Below, piece by piece: positions 8,605-17,354 of a DNA stretch of 64,000 bases. The position numbers and the translations under genes are program-made. The stretch spans positions 2,542,001 through 2,606,000 of the forward strand of contig OW818658.1 of NCBI GenBank assembly GCA_942492815.1. The letters are read 5' to 3'. The notes beneath the pieces are model-generated. The model was not told the origin of the DNA, searched no databases, and saw nothing but the letters and a program-made list of their open reading frames with translations. How positions within the stretch are numbered: the first letter of the stretch is position 1; the number at the start of each line of letters is the position of its first letter. The stretch is from JAEUWI01 sp942492815 (GTDB taxonomy: Bacteria > Hydrogenedentota > Hydrogenedentia > Hydrogenedentales > JAEUWI01).

Positions 8605-8832
8605 GTAACTTCCTTCAGATTCTGCTGTATCACACCTGCTTGTTATTAGAAGGTATCATGCGGGGACGGGAGCGGTCAACCAAAGCGGAATTTTGCTCAA
8701 TTTTGGCCTTTTTTCGCGCCGCATCGAGAATTTTCCCGTGAGGTCCGGTTGGGAGGCGGAAAACGGAAGAGGAGGGCTCACGCCCTTCGCACCCGATTCA
8801 TCCGCCCCCGCCGGACAGACGGTATACGTCGT

Positions 8833-9006
8833 TCATCCACAACACGCCTCCGATTTGCCCTCAGGGTCATGGGATTCGAATTGTTCCAAACAATGGCTGC
8901 TGCAGAAGTAGAATGATTTTCCGTCCTTCTCCACGCGAATCGCAGTCGCATCGTCCACGGTCATGCCGCAGACGGGATCGATGGACATGGGGTTTTCTTC
9001 GCGCAT
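8833..9006 (-). CDS. Small YHS-domain metal-binding protein
   Basis: 57 residues from the ATG at 9006, which has AGGAAAG ten bases upstream; an internal ATG at 8988 is an alternative. The sequence opens MSIDPVCGMTVDD and continues FYFCSSHCLEQF, the classic YHS pattern in which Cys13, Cys35 and Cys39 are candidate metal ligands. A second Cys pair (ACCG) ends the protein. YHS domains occur alone or fused to heavy-metal ATPases and bind metals or metal clusters. Isolated here between unrelated genes. Confidence 0.85.
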   Translation of the reverse strand: MREENPMSIDPVCGMTVDDATAIRVEKDGKSFYFCSSHCLEQFESHDPEGKSEACCG

Positions 9007-9230
9007 GGCGTGATAACTTTCCTGGTTTGATCGGTTTCGGGTCGGCGCGATCCTGGAAAGGGCGTCACGTCGGGGATAGGCGCTTGTTGGCGGGCTGTCC
9101 GTTGCCCCGTGACGCGAGTATAGTTGGACAAAGAAGAGTCCCGGCAAAGCGTCGGTAAGGTTACCGTGTTGGCGTCGTGACCAGAGATGTTTGACGATGA
9201 GGATGAGAATTGCCCCGTGGGCGCGACGTT

Positions 9231-10778
9231 TTACTCGAGCCAGACGCGGTAACTTCGATCTCCGTCTGTGAAGGCGAAGAGCTCGTGCGGACGAAGCCCA
9301 TTGGACGCCGCGCTTACGCGGATGGCCACGAGATCGATATTCGCCGCCTGAATACGGGCGAGTGTCTCATCGGGGATGAGGTCTTCCAGAAAGATAGTCT
9401 GGCTTGCGGGAAAGGAAATGGTGAAAATCGGGTGGCCATTTTCACAAGCCTGTACCCGGAGGTACTGCGCCAGGGCCCGGAAACCCGTGGTCGACCCCGA
9501 TACCTTCGGACTGGAAGGAAGATCAAGATGGCGCGCTTCCTCGCAGAGGGCGGGATCTACGACGCGCATCAGCACGGGTAGCCATGACTGGGAAACCCCC
9601 AGGATTTCCAGTTGCGTCATGAGTCCGCGAAACGCGCGCAGCAAGAGGAGCAGATTTGCAGGGCCGGCCGAGCGGAACCACCACTTGAGTTCACCCAGAA
9701 GCCGATCGACCCTGTTGCGAAGATCCCAGGTGTGGATCTGGAAGTTGGTGGGGCTTGTGAAGGGTTCCAGGAGGATTCGCGAGAGTACGGGGAGGAGTTC
9801 CTCAATGTGCTGGAGCTTGGCCGGATCGAAGCCCATGGCCTCAAAGCAGGCCATCGGATCGGTTTCGTCGTTCTCGATTGCGCCGAGGATCAGCTTCAGG
9901 AGCCCCAGCCGGGCCCTGCGTTCAATGGGAATGGTGCAACCAAAATCCAGCAGGACGACCTCCGGGACGCCGGCACTATTGCGGCGATAGCGGTAGTTAC
10001 CGGAATGGGGGTCGCCATGGATCTCACCGTGATGGAAAAGACTCTGAAACAGGGTACACATCAGAATCAAGCCGACCTTTCGGCGGTCCTGACCCAGCCA
10101 GTGTCCAATAGACGCCAGCGGAAGTCCCTCCTCCCAGGACTGGACCAGCAAATTTTCCGCTGTGAATTCGGGGTAGACCCGCGGGATCACGAGTCCCGTG
10201 ATGTTCATGCGGGCGAGGAAATCCTGCTGGCGCTGACACTCGCCGCGATAGTCCAGTTCCGCGTGAAGGTCGTCGGAAAGAACGCGCTTGTAGCTCTCCA
10301 GATCGAAGCCCCAGGTGCGGGCGGGACCGAGACCCGGCAGGAGGTGCGCCAGTCGCAACTCCGCCTCCACGGCGGAGACGATTTCGGGATAGCGCACTTT
10401 GACCGCGACGGTCTCGCCCGACTTCAGCGTTGCGCGATGGACCTGCCCCAGGGAAGCGGCAATCCCGACGGGCTCCATGGAGACAAAGGTGTCACCGAGC
10501 GGCCCTCCGAGGGCGGCTTCGATCTCGATCTGGATCCGCTCGAAGGCGACCGGATCAACGCCCGAGGTAAGGGGCGCGAAGGCATCCCCTTCCCCACTTT
10601 CCGCCATGAACTGGCCGATCTTCATCGGTATGCCTTTGGCATCAGCAAGGAGAGAAGCGAGCGCCCTTTGCGCCGCGATGCGTTCATCGCCCGAGGTGGT
10701 CGACGTTTTTCGCGCCGCCACCGCTATGCGCGTGATCGTCGTGGCGCGCCGGATCGTTTTGGACAGCTTGTTCAGCAT
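9231..10778 (-). CDS. ABC1/UbiB-family atypical kinase
   Basis: 515 residues. The family signature KxGQ is seen as PMKIGQFMAE (residues 51-60), followed by the alanine-rich nucleotide loop GIAASLGQVHRATL, AVKVRYPEI with the ATP-binding Lys, and GDPHSGNYRY with LDFGCTIPI as catalytic and metal-binding segments. Members support isoprenoid-quinone metabolism (UbiB) or related lipid processes as ATPases or kinases. No quinone-biosynthesis gene is adjacent, so I do not assign ubiB. The ABM-domain gene ends 23 bp upstream of its start and the two probably form an operon. Confidence 0.88.
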   Translation of the reverse strand: MLNKLSKTIRRATTITRIAVAARKTSTTSGDERIAAQRALASLLADAKGIPMKIGQFMAESGEGDAFAPLTSGVDPVAFERIQIEIEAALGGPLGDTFVSMEPVGIAASLGQVHRATLKSGETVAVKVRYPEIVSAVEAELRLAHLLPGLGPARTWGFDLESYKRVLSDDLHAELDYRGECQRQQDFLARMNITGLVIPRVYPEFTAENLLVQSWEEGLPLASIGHWLGQDRRKVGLILMCTLFQSLFHHGEIHGDPHSGNYRYRRNSAGVPEVVLLDFGCTIPIERRARLGLLKLILGAIENDETDPMACFEAMGFDPAKLQHIEELLPVLSRILLEPFTSPTNFQIHTWDLRNRVDRLLGELKWWFRSAGPANLLLLLRAFRGLMTQLEILGVSQSWLPVLMRVVDPALCEEARHLDLPSSPKVSGSTTGFRALAQYLRVQACENGHPIFTISFPASQTIFLEDLIPDETLARIQAANIDLVAIRVSAASNGLRPHELFAFTDGDRSYRVWLE

Positions 10779-10801
10779 CGAAACTTACTCATGTTGAGCG
10801 C

Positions 10802-11137
10802 TCAATGGGCGGCATGGGCCACAGGACAGCCGCCCGCGGCCAGGGGCGGCTCGGGGCTACCGTAGATTTCGTGGTGCGGGCGTCCGGACAGGATTTGCTC
10901 TTTTCCCCAGTCGGTTACTTTCTTGAATTGCTCCGATGCGGTAAAGGCCCGAAATGCCTGCTCGTCCGTCCACTCGGAAACGATGAGATAGGCATTGGGC
11001 TTGAGCACGTCCTTGAAGAGGGCAGATTTTCCGTGGCCCTCCATCTCCTCCATGATTTCCAGGACACTTTTGAAAACAGACTCAAACTGGCGCTCTTTGC
11101 CTTCGAGAACGTCATAGTTCATTCCGATGGTAATCAT
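10802..11137 (-). CDS. Antibiotic-biosynthesis-monooxygenase (ABM) domain protein
   Basis: 111 residues from the ATG at 11137, preceded by AGGAAGGTG; the open frame extends further upstream without signals. MITIGMNYDVLEGKERQFESVF and YLIVSEWTDEQAFRAFTASEQF give a ferredoxin-like ABM fold of the dimeric alpha-beta-barrel superfamily. Such proteins include heme-degrading enzymes and small monooxygenases; the precise reaction cannot be read here. The C-terminal tail GGCPVAHAAH holds a Cys and two His, an unusual extension that could bind metal. First gene of a unit with the ABC1 kinase. Confidence 0.7.
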   Translation of the reverse strand: MITIGMNYDVLEGKERQFESVFKSVLEIMEEMEGHGKSALFKDVLKPNAYLIVSEWTDEQAFRAFTASEQFKKVTDWGKEQILSGRPHHEIYGSPEPPLAAGGCPVAHAAH

Positions 11138-11364
11138 TGTCACGCACCTTCCTGCGGGCTGCTGCTGCCCGGACGGTTCTTCGAAATGGTGAGCGAAGTT
11201 ACCCGTGGTTGGGTTCGCACTTCGCACCGCCTGCGAGGACTACGATATGACACACCCGAGTCCTTAGTACAGTTTCCCGCATCTCGCTGGCGCTGCAACT
11301 CCATTCTGGTGACACCCGGACATGGGGTCGTCGGTCGGGCAACGGGCGGAGGTGCCTCCGATAT

Positions 11365-12705
11365 TCACCCCGGCAAGGCCCCGTATAGGAACATGGAGAG
11401 CGACGGAGCGTCGGCTTCGCCCGTCGAATCGGGCATGGGCGATCGCAAGTATCCGGGGAAGTGCAGGGTGGCACGTACGGATTCCAACGCATCAGTCTGG
11501 GGAGACGCGTCCGTCATACAAAAGGTCGCGGGCTTGGTCGGGTCCAATATGGGTAGACTCAGGAGCAAATTTGCGGTCTGGTCCCGATTTATTTGCTCGA
11601 TTGTGAGCGAGGCACCGTGGCCAGTGAATTCTACGGCGACCCATCGCATCATGGCACCTGCGGGAAGGGCCTGAATCAGTTGGAATGCTTCGGGGTGGTT
11701 CATCCGGATAGGGATCGTCTCGCGGGAGCAAGAAATTTCGCGCGCTGGTGGACTTTTCAACAGGTGGAGGCGCACCAGGATGTCCGAGGGGGAACCGTTT
11801 GGAAGAGACAAGCGGAGTTCTGTGCCGTCCGGCACTGGAATCCCCTCGTCGCTACTCCACTGTGCGGGTTGTTCGGATTCGAGGGCACCGGCGATGTAGT
11901 GACGTTTGCCGGGAACTTCGGGATCCAGATAGAAGAGACTTGCGCCATGCGACGGGCCTTTCAACTGAATAGCATTGATCCAGACTTCCTCGGCGATAGT
12001 CGGCACGAGTTCCCATTCCCGCGTGCCGGGGATATCCCCTGCTTCGCCAGCCCCCTCCAAGCGGAGTTCGAGGCTGAAAGCTATGTCAGGCTCATTATGC
12101 CCTTCTTCGACTACGGTGGACGAAATAACCGCGTCCGGAAACGTAATTGCACACCCCTCGGCGGGTACGTGAGACGTGGGCGCTTTTCGACCCGCGAGGA
12201 CCGCATCCAGCGCCTCTTTCAGATCGTGGCGCGTTGCGGTCGGGCGAATCCCGCCGAGGCGGTACTGGTCGTCAATTCTCCCGTGGTATACGGCGACCAA
12301 ATCTTTGTCCAGAACGGCCACCTCGGGTGTACGCGTGATGCCCAGGGTTTTCACCGGCGAGAATGAACTATCCTTCAAGATAGGGTAGGAAATATCGAAA
12401 TCCCGTGCGAACCCGGCGATATCCTGAAGCGTGTCCGCCGGACTCGCGTTGATGCCGATAAAACGGACACCTCGCGCGCCATATTCATTCTCGAGTTGCG
12501 CGATCCTCGGCATGTATCGCCGGGCAACGGGGCAGGTGTTGGAAAAGAAGAAAAGGACCCAGGCCGGCGTCGCTTCGTCGCCCTTTAATGTGACTTCCCG
12601 ATCATAGAGGTCGCGGAATCGGAGTTCCGTCAGCGGCGGAACAGAGTCGGCCGCCACGCGAAGCATGGACAGCAGGGCGATGGTTATGAGCAGTGCATGC
12701 TTCAT
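11365..12705 (-). CDS. Exported redoxin-domain protein with unusual C-terminal half
   Basis: 446 residues from the ATG at 12705, with GAGGAAAAGCC upstream and a signal peptide ending near residue 19. Residues 25-190 are a thioredoxin-fold redoxin (VLFFFSNTCPVARRYMP, FIGINASPADT, GITRTPEVAVLD), with one catalytic-type Cys at 58 and no resolving Cys in a CxxC. The last ~240 residues (VWINAIQLKGPSHGASLFY, SDILVRLHLLKSP) resemble in outline the copper ascorbate-dependent monooxygenase-like halves attached to such redoxins in Planctomycetes, but the copper-binding His residues are not evident. The C-terminal assignment is tentative. Confidence 0.7.
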   Translation of the reverse strand: MKHALLITIALLSMLRVAADSVPPLTELRFRDLYDREVTLKGDEATPAWVLFFFSNTCPVARRYMPRIAQLENEYGARGVRFIGINASPADTLQDIAGFARDFDISYPILKDSSFSPVKTLGITRTPEVAVLDKDLVAVYHGRIDDQYRLGGIRPTATRHDLKEALDAVLAGRKAPTSHVPAEGCAITFPDAVISSTVVEEGHNEPDIAFSLELRLEGAGEAGDIPGTREWELVPTIAEEVWINAIQLKGPSHGASLFYLDPEVPGKRHYIAGALESEQPAQWSSDEGIPVPDGTELRLSLPNGSPSDILVRLHLLKSPPAREISCSRETIPIRMNHPEAFQLIQALPAGAMMRWVAVEFTGHGASLTIEQINRDQTANLLLSLPILDPTKPATFCMTDASPQTDALESVRATLHFPGYLRSPMPDSTGEADAPSLSMFLYGALPG

Positions 12706-12748
12706 GGCTTTTCCTCGACAAGCGGCCAGGCCGATATTCCGCCTCAAC

Positions 12749-12778
12749 TTGACTCGACACGGGCCAACAGGGTAGATT
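12749..12778 (+). promoter_or_regulatory. Candidate sigma-70 promoter for Rieske-Dabb unit
   Basis: TTGACT at 12749-12754, 18-bp spacer, TAGATT at 12773-12778. The predicted transcript start near 12785 gives an ~80-nt leader before the Rieske gene. Confidence 0.45.
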
Positions 12779-12863
12779 CTACGCCCAGCCGCGAAGCACC
12801 TCATCGCGGTCGTTCCACTCTGGACGAAGCCCTCCCCAACCATCTTAACCGCCGGGAAGAGTC

Positions 12864-13175
12864 ATGACCAGTCCGTTCGCCGTTGCGAAAGTAGATGAAA
12901 TTGAATCCGGCAAATCGATAGCCCTCACATGCAACCACGAATCGGTGGCCATCTTCAACATCGACGGCTCCTTTTTTGCCTGCACCAACCGGTGTCCCCA
13001 TGCGGGCGCGCCGCTGCAGAACGGGTTTCTGAACGGCACGGTGGTGACCTGTCCGTGGCACGGATGGCGATTCGATTTGGCCGCCGGGCCCGATGCGCCC
13101 AAGGACGGCGTGATCCGATACCCGGTTACGATAGAGAACGGCGAAATTCTGATCCATATGCCGGTTGCCGACTGA
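12864..13175 (+). CDS. Small Rieske [2Fe-2S] ferredoxin
   Basis: 103 residues. The cluster ligands are plain: CPH (Cys44, His46) and CPWHGWRF (Cys63, His66), the pattern of soluble Rieske ferredoxins and NirD-like subunits. The protein is all Rieske domain, with no membrane anchor or oxygenase domain. It likely carries electrons to a redox enzyme encoded elsewhere, since no oxygenase or nitrite reductase is adjacent. The Dabb gene starts 36 bp downstream and is probably co-transcribed. Confidence 0.9.
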   Translation: MTSPFAVAKVDEIESGKSIALTCNHESVAIFNIDGSFFACTNRCPHAGAPLQNGFLNGTVVTCPWHGWRFDLAAGPDAPKDGVIRYPVTIENGEILIHMPVAD

Positions 13176-13210
13176 CGGGGCGGATGCTCCCTGAATCGAA
13201 AGGAAAGAAC

Positions 13211-13507
13211 ATGCTGGTACACACTGTATTTTTCTGGCTGAAGCGGGATCTGGATCCGCCGCAGCGTGCCGCCTTCCGTACGGGTGTTGACTCCCTCTGC
13301 GGCATTGAATGCGCGGAAGCCGTGTATGTGGGTACACCCGCCGCGACCGCCCGCCCCGTTATCGACCGTACCTACGACATCGGCCTCACGGTGGTGTTGA
13401 AGGATATGGAAGCCCACGATGCGTATCAGGTGGATCCGATCCACAAGAAGTTTGTGGATGACTTCGGAACCTACTGGGAACGGGCATTGATCTACGACGC
13501 CGACTAA
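13211..13507 (+). CDS. Dabb (stress-responsive alpha-beta barrel) protein
   Basis: 98 residues from the ATG at 13211, with AGGAAAG upstream. MLVHTVFFWLKRDLDPPQRAAF, YDIGLTVVLKDMEAHDAYQVDPIHKKFV matches the Dabb family: dimeric ferredoxin-like folds with varied, often unknown, roles. Follows the Rieske ferredoxin at close spacing. Its TAA overlaps the stop codon of the convergent ankyrin gene. Confidence 0.88.
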   Translation: MLVHTVFFWLKRDLDPPQRAAFRTGVDSLCGIECAEAVYVGTPAATARPVIDRTYDIGLTVVLKDMEAHDAYQVDPIHKKFVDDFGTYWERALIYDAD

Positions 13508-14694
13508 AAGTTGGACGATTTCTTCAACGGCCCCCCCATTCCCAGGAGGCGCGCGGCGGCCACATGGCCCAGCCGTTCCGCCGTAGCGGCGGGATCCAGA
13601 CCCTTGTAGTGGGTCCCCAGATCGCCCCCCCTTTCGATCAGCAACTTGAGGATACCCACGTCCCCTGCGGATACCGCCTCATGAATCGGGGACTTGCTGT
13701 TTTCGTTGCAGACGTTCGGATCGGCGCCCTTTTCCAGCAGCAACTTCACCATGGCGAGGTTGCCCTGCCGGATGGCAAGAAGGAGCGGTGTCCAGCCGTG
13801 GGATTGGGTGCGCAGGTGTACATCCCTGGGATGCTCTTCGATGCGCTTGCGCAGTAGCCCGATGTCGTTGCTGAGAATGGCATCCATGACGTTGGGGGGC
13901 GTTTCCACCTGGAGCCCGTTGATGGCCAGTTCGTTCAGCTTGGCCGCAAGGCGCCCGTGGTTTTCCCGCAAGGCCGTTGTGGCCAGGTTGAGGCCCTCCG
14001 CTGTCGACTGGCGTGGATTGGCCCCGGCTCCAATGAGGACCATGGCGCTCTCGTAGCCACCGGCTTTGACCGCGAGTTGAAGGGCGGTCTTGCCCCGCTC
14101 GTCCCGGGCGTCCACGACGGCACCGCGCTCGATGAGCCACCTGGCCAAACTGGGATCGTGTTGCTTGACGGCCAGCATCAGCGGCGTGGTGCCGTTGCGG
14201 CTGGCCTGATTGACGTCGGCCCCCCAGTTGATGAACAGCTTGACCATCGCCAGGTTTTCCTTTTCCACGGCGATAAAAAGAGCTGTCCGGCCTTCGCTTT
14301 CCCGGTGCTCGATGCTGGCGCCCGCGAGGAGAAGTTGCTCCGCGATCTTATCGCATCCGTGTGAAGCGGCGGTGATAAGGGCGGTGATCCCGTGTTTGGC
14401 CTTGTGGTTGACGTCCGCCCCTTTCTCAATCAGAACAGCCACGGCCTCGGGGAGATTGTTCTTCGTGGCGCGGTACAAGGGGGTATCGCCTTTGCGACCC
14501 GTGCGGTCCACTTCGGCGCCATGGTCCAGCAGAAGGCGCATGATATCCACGTGGCCCTTCTCGGTGGCTATCAGAAGGGGCGTTTTGCCCTCGTCGTTGC
14601 GCTCGTCGACATTGTTTCCTTTGCCGATGAGATTGAGGCAGGTGGCGAAGTCGCCTTTATCGGTGGCACGGTGCAGTGTTGCGAAGAACCCCAT
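13504..14694 (-). CDS. Ankyrin-repeat protein
   Basis: 396 residues made almost wholly of ankyrin repeats of about 33 residues (G.TPL..A...GH..I...LL..GA.V), roughly ten copies from residue 35 to 385, for example GKTPLLIATEKGHVDIMRLLLDHGAEVD. No signal peptide, so probably a cytoplasmic protein-protein interaction scaffold. AGGA precedes the ATG by seven bases and a good promoter lies upstream. Partner unknown. Confidence 0.92.
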   Translation of the reverse strand: MGFFATLHRATDKGDFATCLNLIGKGNNVDERNDEGKTPLLIATEKGHVDIMRLLLDHGAEVDRTGRKGDTPLYRATKNNLPEAVAVLIEKGADVNHKAKHGITALITAASHGCDKIAEQLLLAGASIEHRESEGRTALFIAVEKENLAMVKLFINWGADVNQASRNGTTPLMLAVKQHDPSLARWLIERGAVVDARDERGKTALQLAVKAGGYESAMVLIGAGANPRQSTAEGLNLATTALRENHGRLAAKLNELAINGLQVETPPNVMDAILSNDIGLLRKRIEEHPRDVHLRTQSHGWTPLLLAIRQGNLAMVKLLLEKGADPNVCNENSKSPIHEAVSAGDVGILKLLIERGGDLGTHYKGLDPAATAERLGHVAAARLLGMGGPLKKSSNF

Positions 14695-14751
14695 TGGACT
14701 ATCCTGTAGTTGTATTTGCCGCCATCATGCGCTATTGCACTCCCCACACCT

Positions 14752-14781
14752 TGTATACGATCAGCACCGCCAGAATGTCAA
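14752..14781 (-). promoter_or_regulatory. Sigma-70-like promoter for ankyrin gene
   Basis: On the minus strand, TTGACA at 14781-14776, 18-bp spacer, TATACA at 14757-14752. The expected leader is about 50 nt. Confidence 0.6.
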
Positions 14782-14923
14782 GTGATTCCCACATCCCGGA
14801 AGGAATTTCGGTTTTACCTCGACTGTGCCCGTCGCGTACAATGGGGCGTTCCGCAGGGTTGGCGAAGGGTGTTTTATCCCCGGTCGGAGCGCGCCACCTC
14901 CCCCCCCACGACTGGAGTCCGAA

Positions 14924-15448
14924 GTGAGTTTAGCGAGCCGAGACAAGATGTACCTCCCCAATTCCAGCACCTGTTTCGTGTGCGGTGAGGACAATGCTTC
15001 AGGCCTCCGCACCCGCTTTTATGTCGAGGAGGATCGCGTGAAGATGCCCCTGACCGCCGTGGAGCACCATTGCGGTTACGAGAACACCGTCCACGGGGGC
15101 ATAGTCGCGGCCGCGTTGGACGAATGCATGGGCTGGGCCGCCGCACGGGCCATCCGGCGGATGTGTGTAACGGCCGAGCTGACCGTCCGCTATATTGACC
15201 GGGTCCCGGTGGCGCCGGACCTCGTGGTGGAGGCCGAAGTGACGAAGGCCCACAAGCGGATGGTCCATACCGAGGCGCGCATTGTCGATAGCACCGGCAA
15301 AGTATACGCCCGTGCCGAGGGGCGCTTCCTGCCCCTCAGCGCGGAAGAGACCCTGCGGGTGGACGATGCCCTCCTCTACCGCGGCGGTGAAGAGCGCGTA
15401 TTCGATGATCTCCGGGACACCCAGGTGGTGCCCGGTATTTCCGGCTGA
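14924..15448 (+). CDS. PaaI-type hotdog-fold thioesterase
   Basis: 174 residues from a GTG at 14924, with GGAG seven bases upstream; the ATG at 14948 is an alternative. STCFVCGEDNASGL at the N-terminus, VHGGIVAAALDECMGWA (His57-Gly-Gly and the Asp-Glu pair) and VTAELTVRYIDRVPV are typical of the PaaI/4HBT thioesterase family, which cleaves acyl-CoA esters. The C-terminal 35 residues are an extension rich in acidic residues. The glycosyltransferase gene begins 11 bp downstream, so the two are likely one unit, though their functions do not obviously link. Confidence 0.85.
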   Translation: MSLASRDKMYLPNSSTCFVCGEDNASGLRTRFYVEEDRVKMPLTAVEHHCGYENTVHGGIVAAALDECMGWAAARAIRRMCVTAELTVRYIDRVPVAPDLVVEAEVTKAHKRMVHTEARIVDSTGKVYARAEGRFLPLSAEETLRVDDALLYRGGEERVFDDLRDTQVVPGISG

Positions 15449-15459
15449 TTCGGCCGCCC

Positions 15460-17298
15460 ATGGCCACGCGCTCAGCGGTGCTGGCCGCCGTACTTCCCCC
15501 CTTCTATCGCAGCGTGGGATTCATGCCTGGTGTGGATTTTGGGCTTATCGATGAACTCCTTGAAGCCGATATTTCATGCTACCCCGACCTCCTGGCTTCG
15601 GGTGCGCCCCCCTTGCTGGATATTATCGTTGCCGAGGCGAGTGGCGCGGAACTCGCCGATTGGGCAACTTCGTTGCGTCGGATCCGGCTGCGGCTTCAGC
15701 GCCACGGCGCCGTGTTTGTATTTGCCGGGCCCACCGGCCCCGACGCCGACGCCCTGCTGACTGCTCTGCAGCCGCTGGGGTTCGGTTTCTTCCAGGGCTG
15801 GCATTGGGATGGCACGCCGGGGCCGCCCGCTCCCTCGGCGACAATTTACGACCAGGAATCCGCGCCGGCACTCTTGCGCTTTCAACGCTTCTCCTACGAT
15901 CCCGTGGCCCACGCGCGGGAACACCTGCGGGAGATGGGCTTCGGCTATGCGCTGGCCGTGCTGAACGAAGTGCCGGAACACTGGTACACCAGCGATGAAG
16001 CCCGTGGACTCCACGAAGCCGAGCGCCTGGTCTGCCTGCTGACCCAGGACCGCCATACCGGTCCCCGCCTCCGCATGTTGCACCTGGTGTCCGCGCTGCA
16101 CGCCTACAATCGTGCCTGCACACTGGTGCCGCTCCATGTGCCCGCCTACCAGTGCATGGCGGCCTTCTGGCGTGGGGTGGGACGGCCCGACATGGGACGG
16201 CGACTCCTGACCACGGTGGAAACGATTCTGCCCTCGCCCGTCGGGGCGGAATCGCTGGGTCGGCTCACCGGCGAGGGTCCGGCCAGCGTGGATTTCAGCT
16301 ACCCCGTCTTCCAGCCGGAACACCCGCTGCGTATCCTCTTCCTGTGTCATCCTGAATCGGATTATGGCGCCGATGTGCTTTTCGATGGACTACGCAGGGT
16401 GCTTGGTGCGGACAATGTGGTTGGGTATCCCTGGAAACCAACCCTTCACGGCGAGAGCCCCGAGCTGGCCTTCGGCTACCCCTGTTTATTCAATTGGCCC
16501 GATGCGCCCGTGCCCCTCGTCGAATTGGAACAGGAACTTTCCGAGGGGCGTTTCGATGTGATTCTCCATTGCGATGCCCACGGCACGCTGCCCGTCGAAG
16601 ATACGCGCCGACTTCTCGACGCCGCCGGGAATACCCCCGTTTTCCTGCTGGATACCTGGGACGAATGCGGGAATCTGCAGGAGATCATTCCGGAGCGGGA
16701 TGGCATCCGCCATGAAGCGGGCTACTTCAAGCGGGAAATGGTCGCAGGGCTGGACTACGGCCCCAACGCCTGGCCACTGCCTTTTGCCTATCCTGAGGAC
16801 CGTTTCATGGAACCCGATGAAAGCGGGGAGCGCGCGGGTGTCTTCTGGGCTGGGAAGCTGATTGGCGGTGCGCGTCGCCTCCTGCTGAGCTGGCTCACGC
16901 CGCAAGTACCCATCGCCGGGGCCTGGGGCACGCCCTACACCCAGGCGGACTACGCGAACTTGCTGCGGCGGCACGCGGTGGGCCTGTGCTTCTTCGGGAA
17001 CGGCTTCGACACGGTCCGCTACTGGGAACTACCCGCCCACGGCGTCCTGCTGCTGGCCGAGCGTTCGCCGCTCGTCATTCCGAACAACTTCGAGGACGGT
17101 GTCCACGCGGTTTACTTTGACCATGCGGCGGACTTGCTGGAGAAGACCCGCTACTACCTGGCCCATCCGGCGGAGGCGGCCGCGATTGCAAGCGCGGGGC
17201 ATGCGCATGCGCGGGCGTTTCACACGGGAACCGTGCGGGCGCGACAGTGCCTGGGCGTGATTCAGGCGCGGCTGGCGGAGTGCCACTCGGGGTCGTAA
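15460..17298 (+). CDS. CgeB-like glycosyltransferase (GT-B, group 1-like)
   Basis: 612 residues. The N-terminal ~270 residues are an unrecognised domain, possibly an SAM-methyltransferase-like or substrate-binding module (FVFAGPTGPDADALLTALQPLGF). From about 285 the protein fits two Rossmann-like halves of a group 1/CgeB-type glycosyltransferase: LRILFLCHPESDYG, then VFWAGKLIGG, VPIAGAWGTPY, VGLCFFGNGFDTVRYWELPAHGVLLLAERS and HAVYFDHAADLLEKTRYYLAHP. The final segment is the characteristic donor-binding region followed by the C-terminal helix. No signal peptide. Probably modifies a surface glycan or protein; donor and acceptor unknown. Confidence 0.75.
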   Translation: MATRSAVLAAVLPPFYRSVGFMPGVDFGLIDELLEADISCYPDLLASGAPPLLDIIVAEASGAELADWATSLRRIRLRLQRHGAVFVFAGPTGPDADALLTALQPLGFGFFQGWHWDGTPGPPAPSATIYDQESAPALLRFQRFSYDPVAHAREHLREMGFGYALAVLNEVPEHWYTSDEARGLHEAERLVCLLTQDRHTGPRLRMLHLVSALHAYNRACTLVPLHVPAYQCMAAFWRGVGRPDMGRRLLTTVETILPSPVGAESLGRLTGEGPASVDFSYPVFQPEHPLRILFLCHPESDYGADVLFDGLRRVLGADNVVGYPWKPTLHGESPELAFGYPCLFNWPDAPVPLVELEQELSEGRFDVILHCDAHGTLPVEDTRRLLDAAGNTPVFLLDTWDECGNLQEIIPERDGIRHEAGYFKREMVAGLDYGPNAWPLPFAYPEDRFMEPDESGERAGVFWAGKLIGGARRLLLSWLTPQVPIAGAWGTPYTQADYANLLRRHAVGLCFFGNGFDTVRYWELPAHGVLLLAERSPLVIPNNFEDGVHAVYFDHAADLLEKTRYYLAHPAEAAAIASAGHAHARAFHTGTVRARQCLGVIQARLAECHSGS

Positions 17299-17307
17299 TC
17301 GAAGGTT

Positions 17308-17326
17308 GGGAGTCGGGTATACTCCC
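17308..17326. other. Short inverted repeat upstream of the M48 gene
   Basis: GGGAGT and ACTCCC flank a 7-nt loop at 17308-17326, and a TATACT hexamer spans the loop and right arm. It could be an operator on a -10 element or a short hairpin between the two genes. No good -35 hexamer is visible. Confidence 0.3.
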
Positions 17327-17354
17327 GTGGTCCATCTTGAGGGAGTCGAGAACC

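Noticed and set aside
9612..10865. A 417-residue plus-strand open frame
   Set aside because: Antisense to the ABC1/UbiB-family kinase, which has full motif support.
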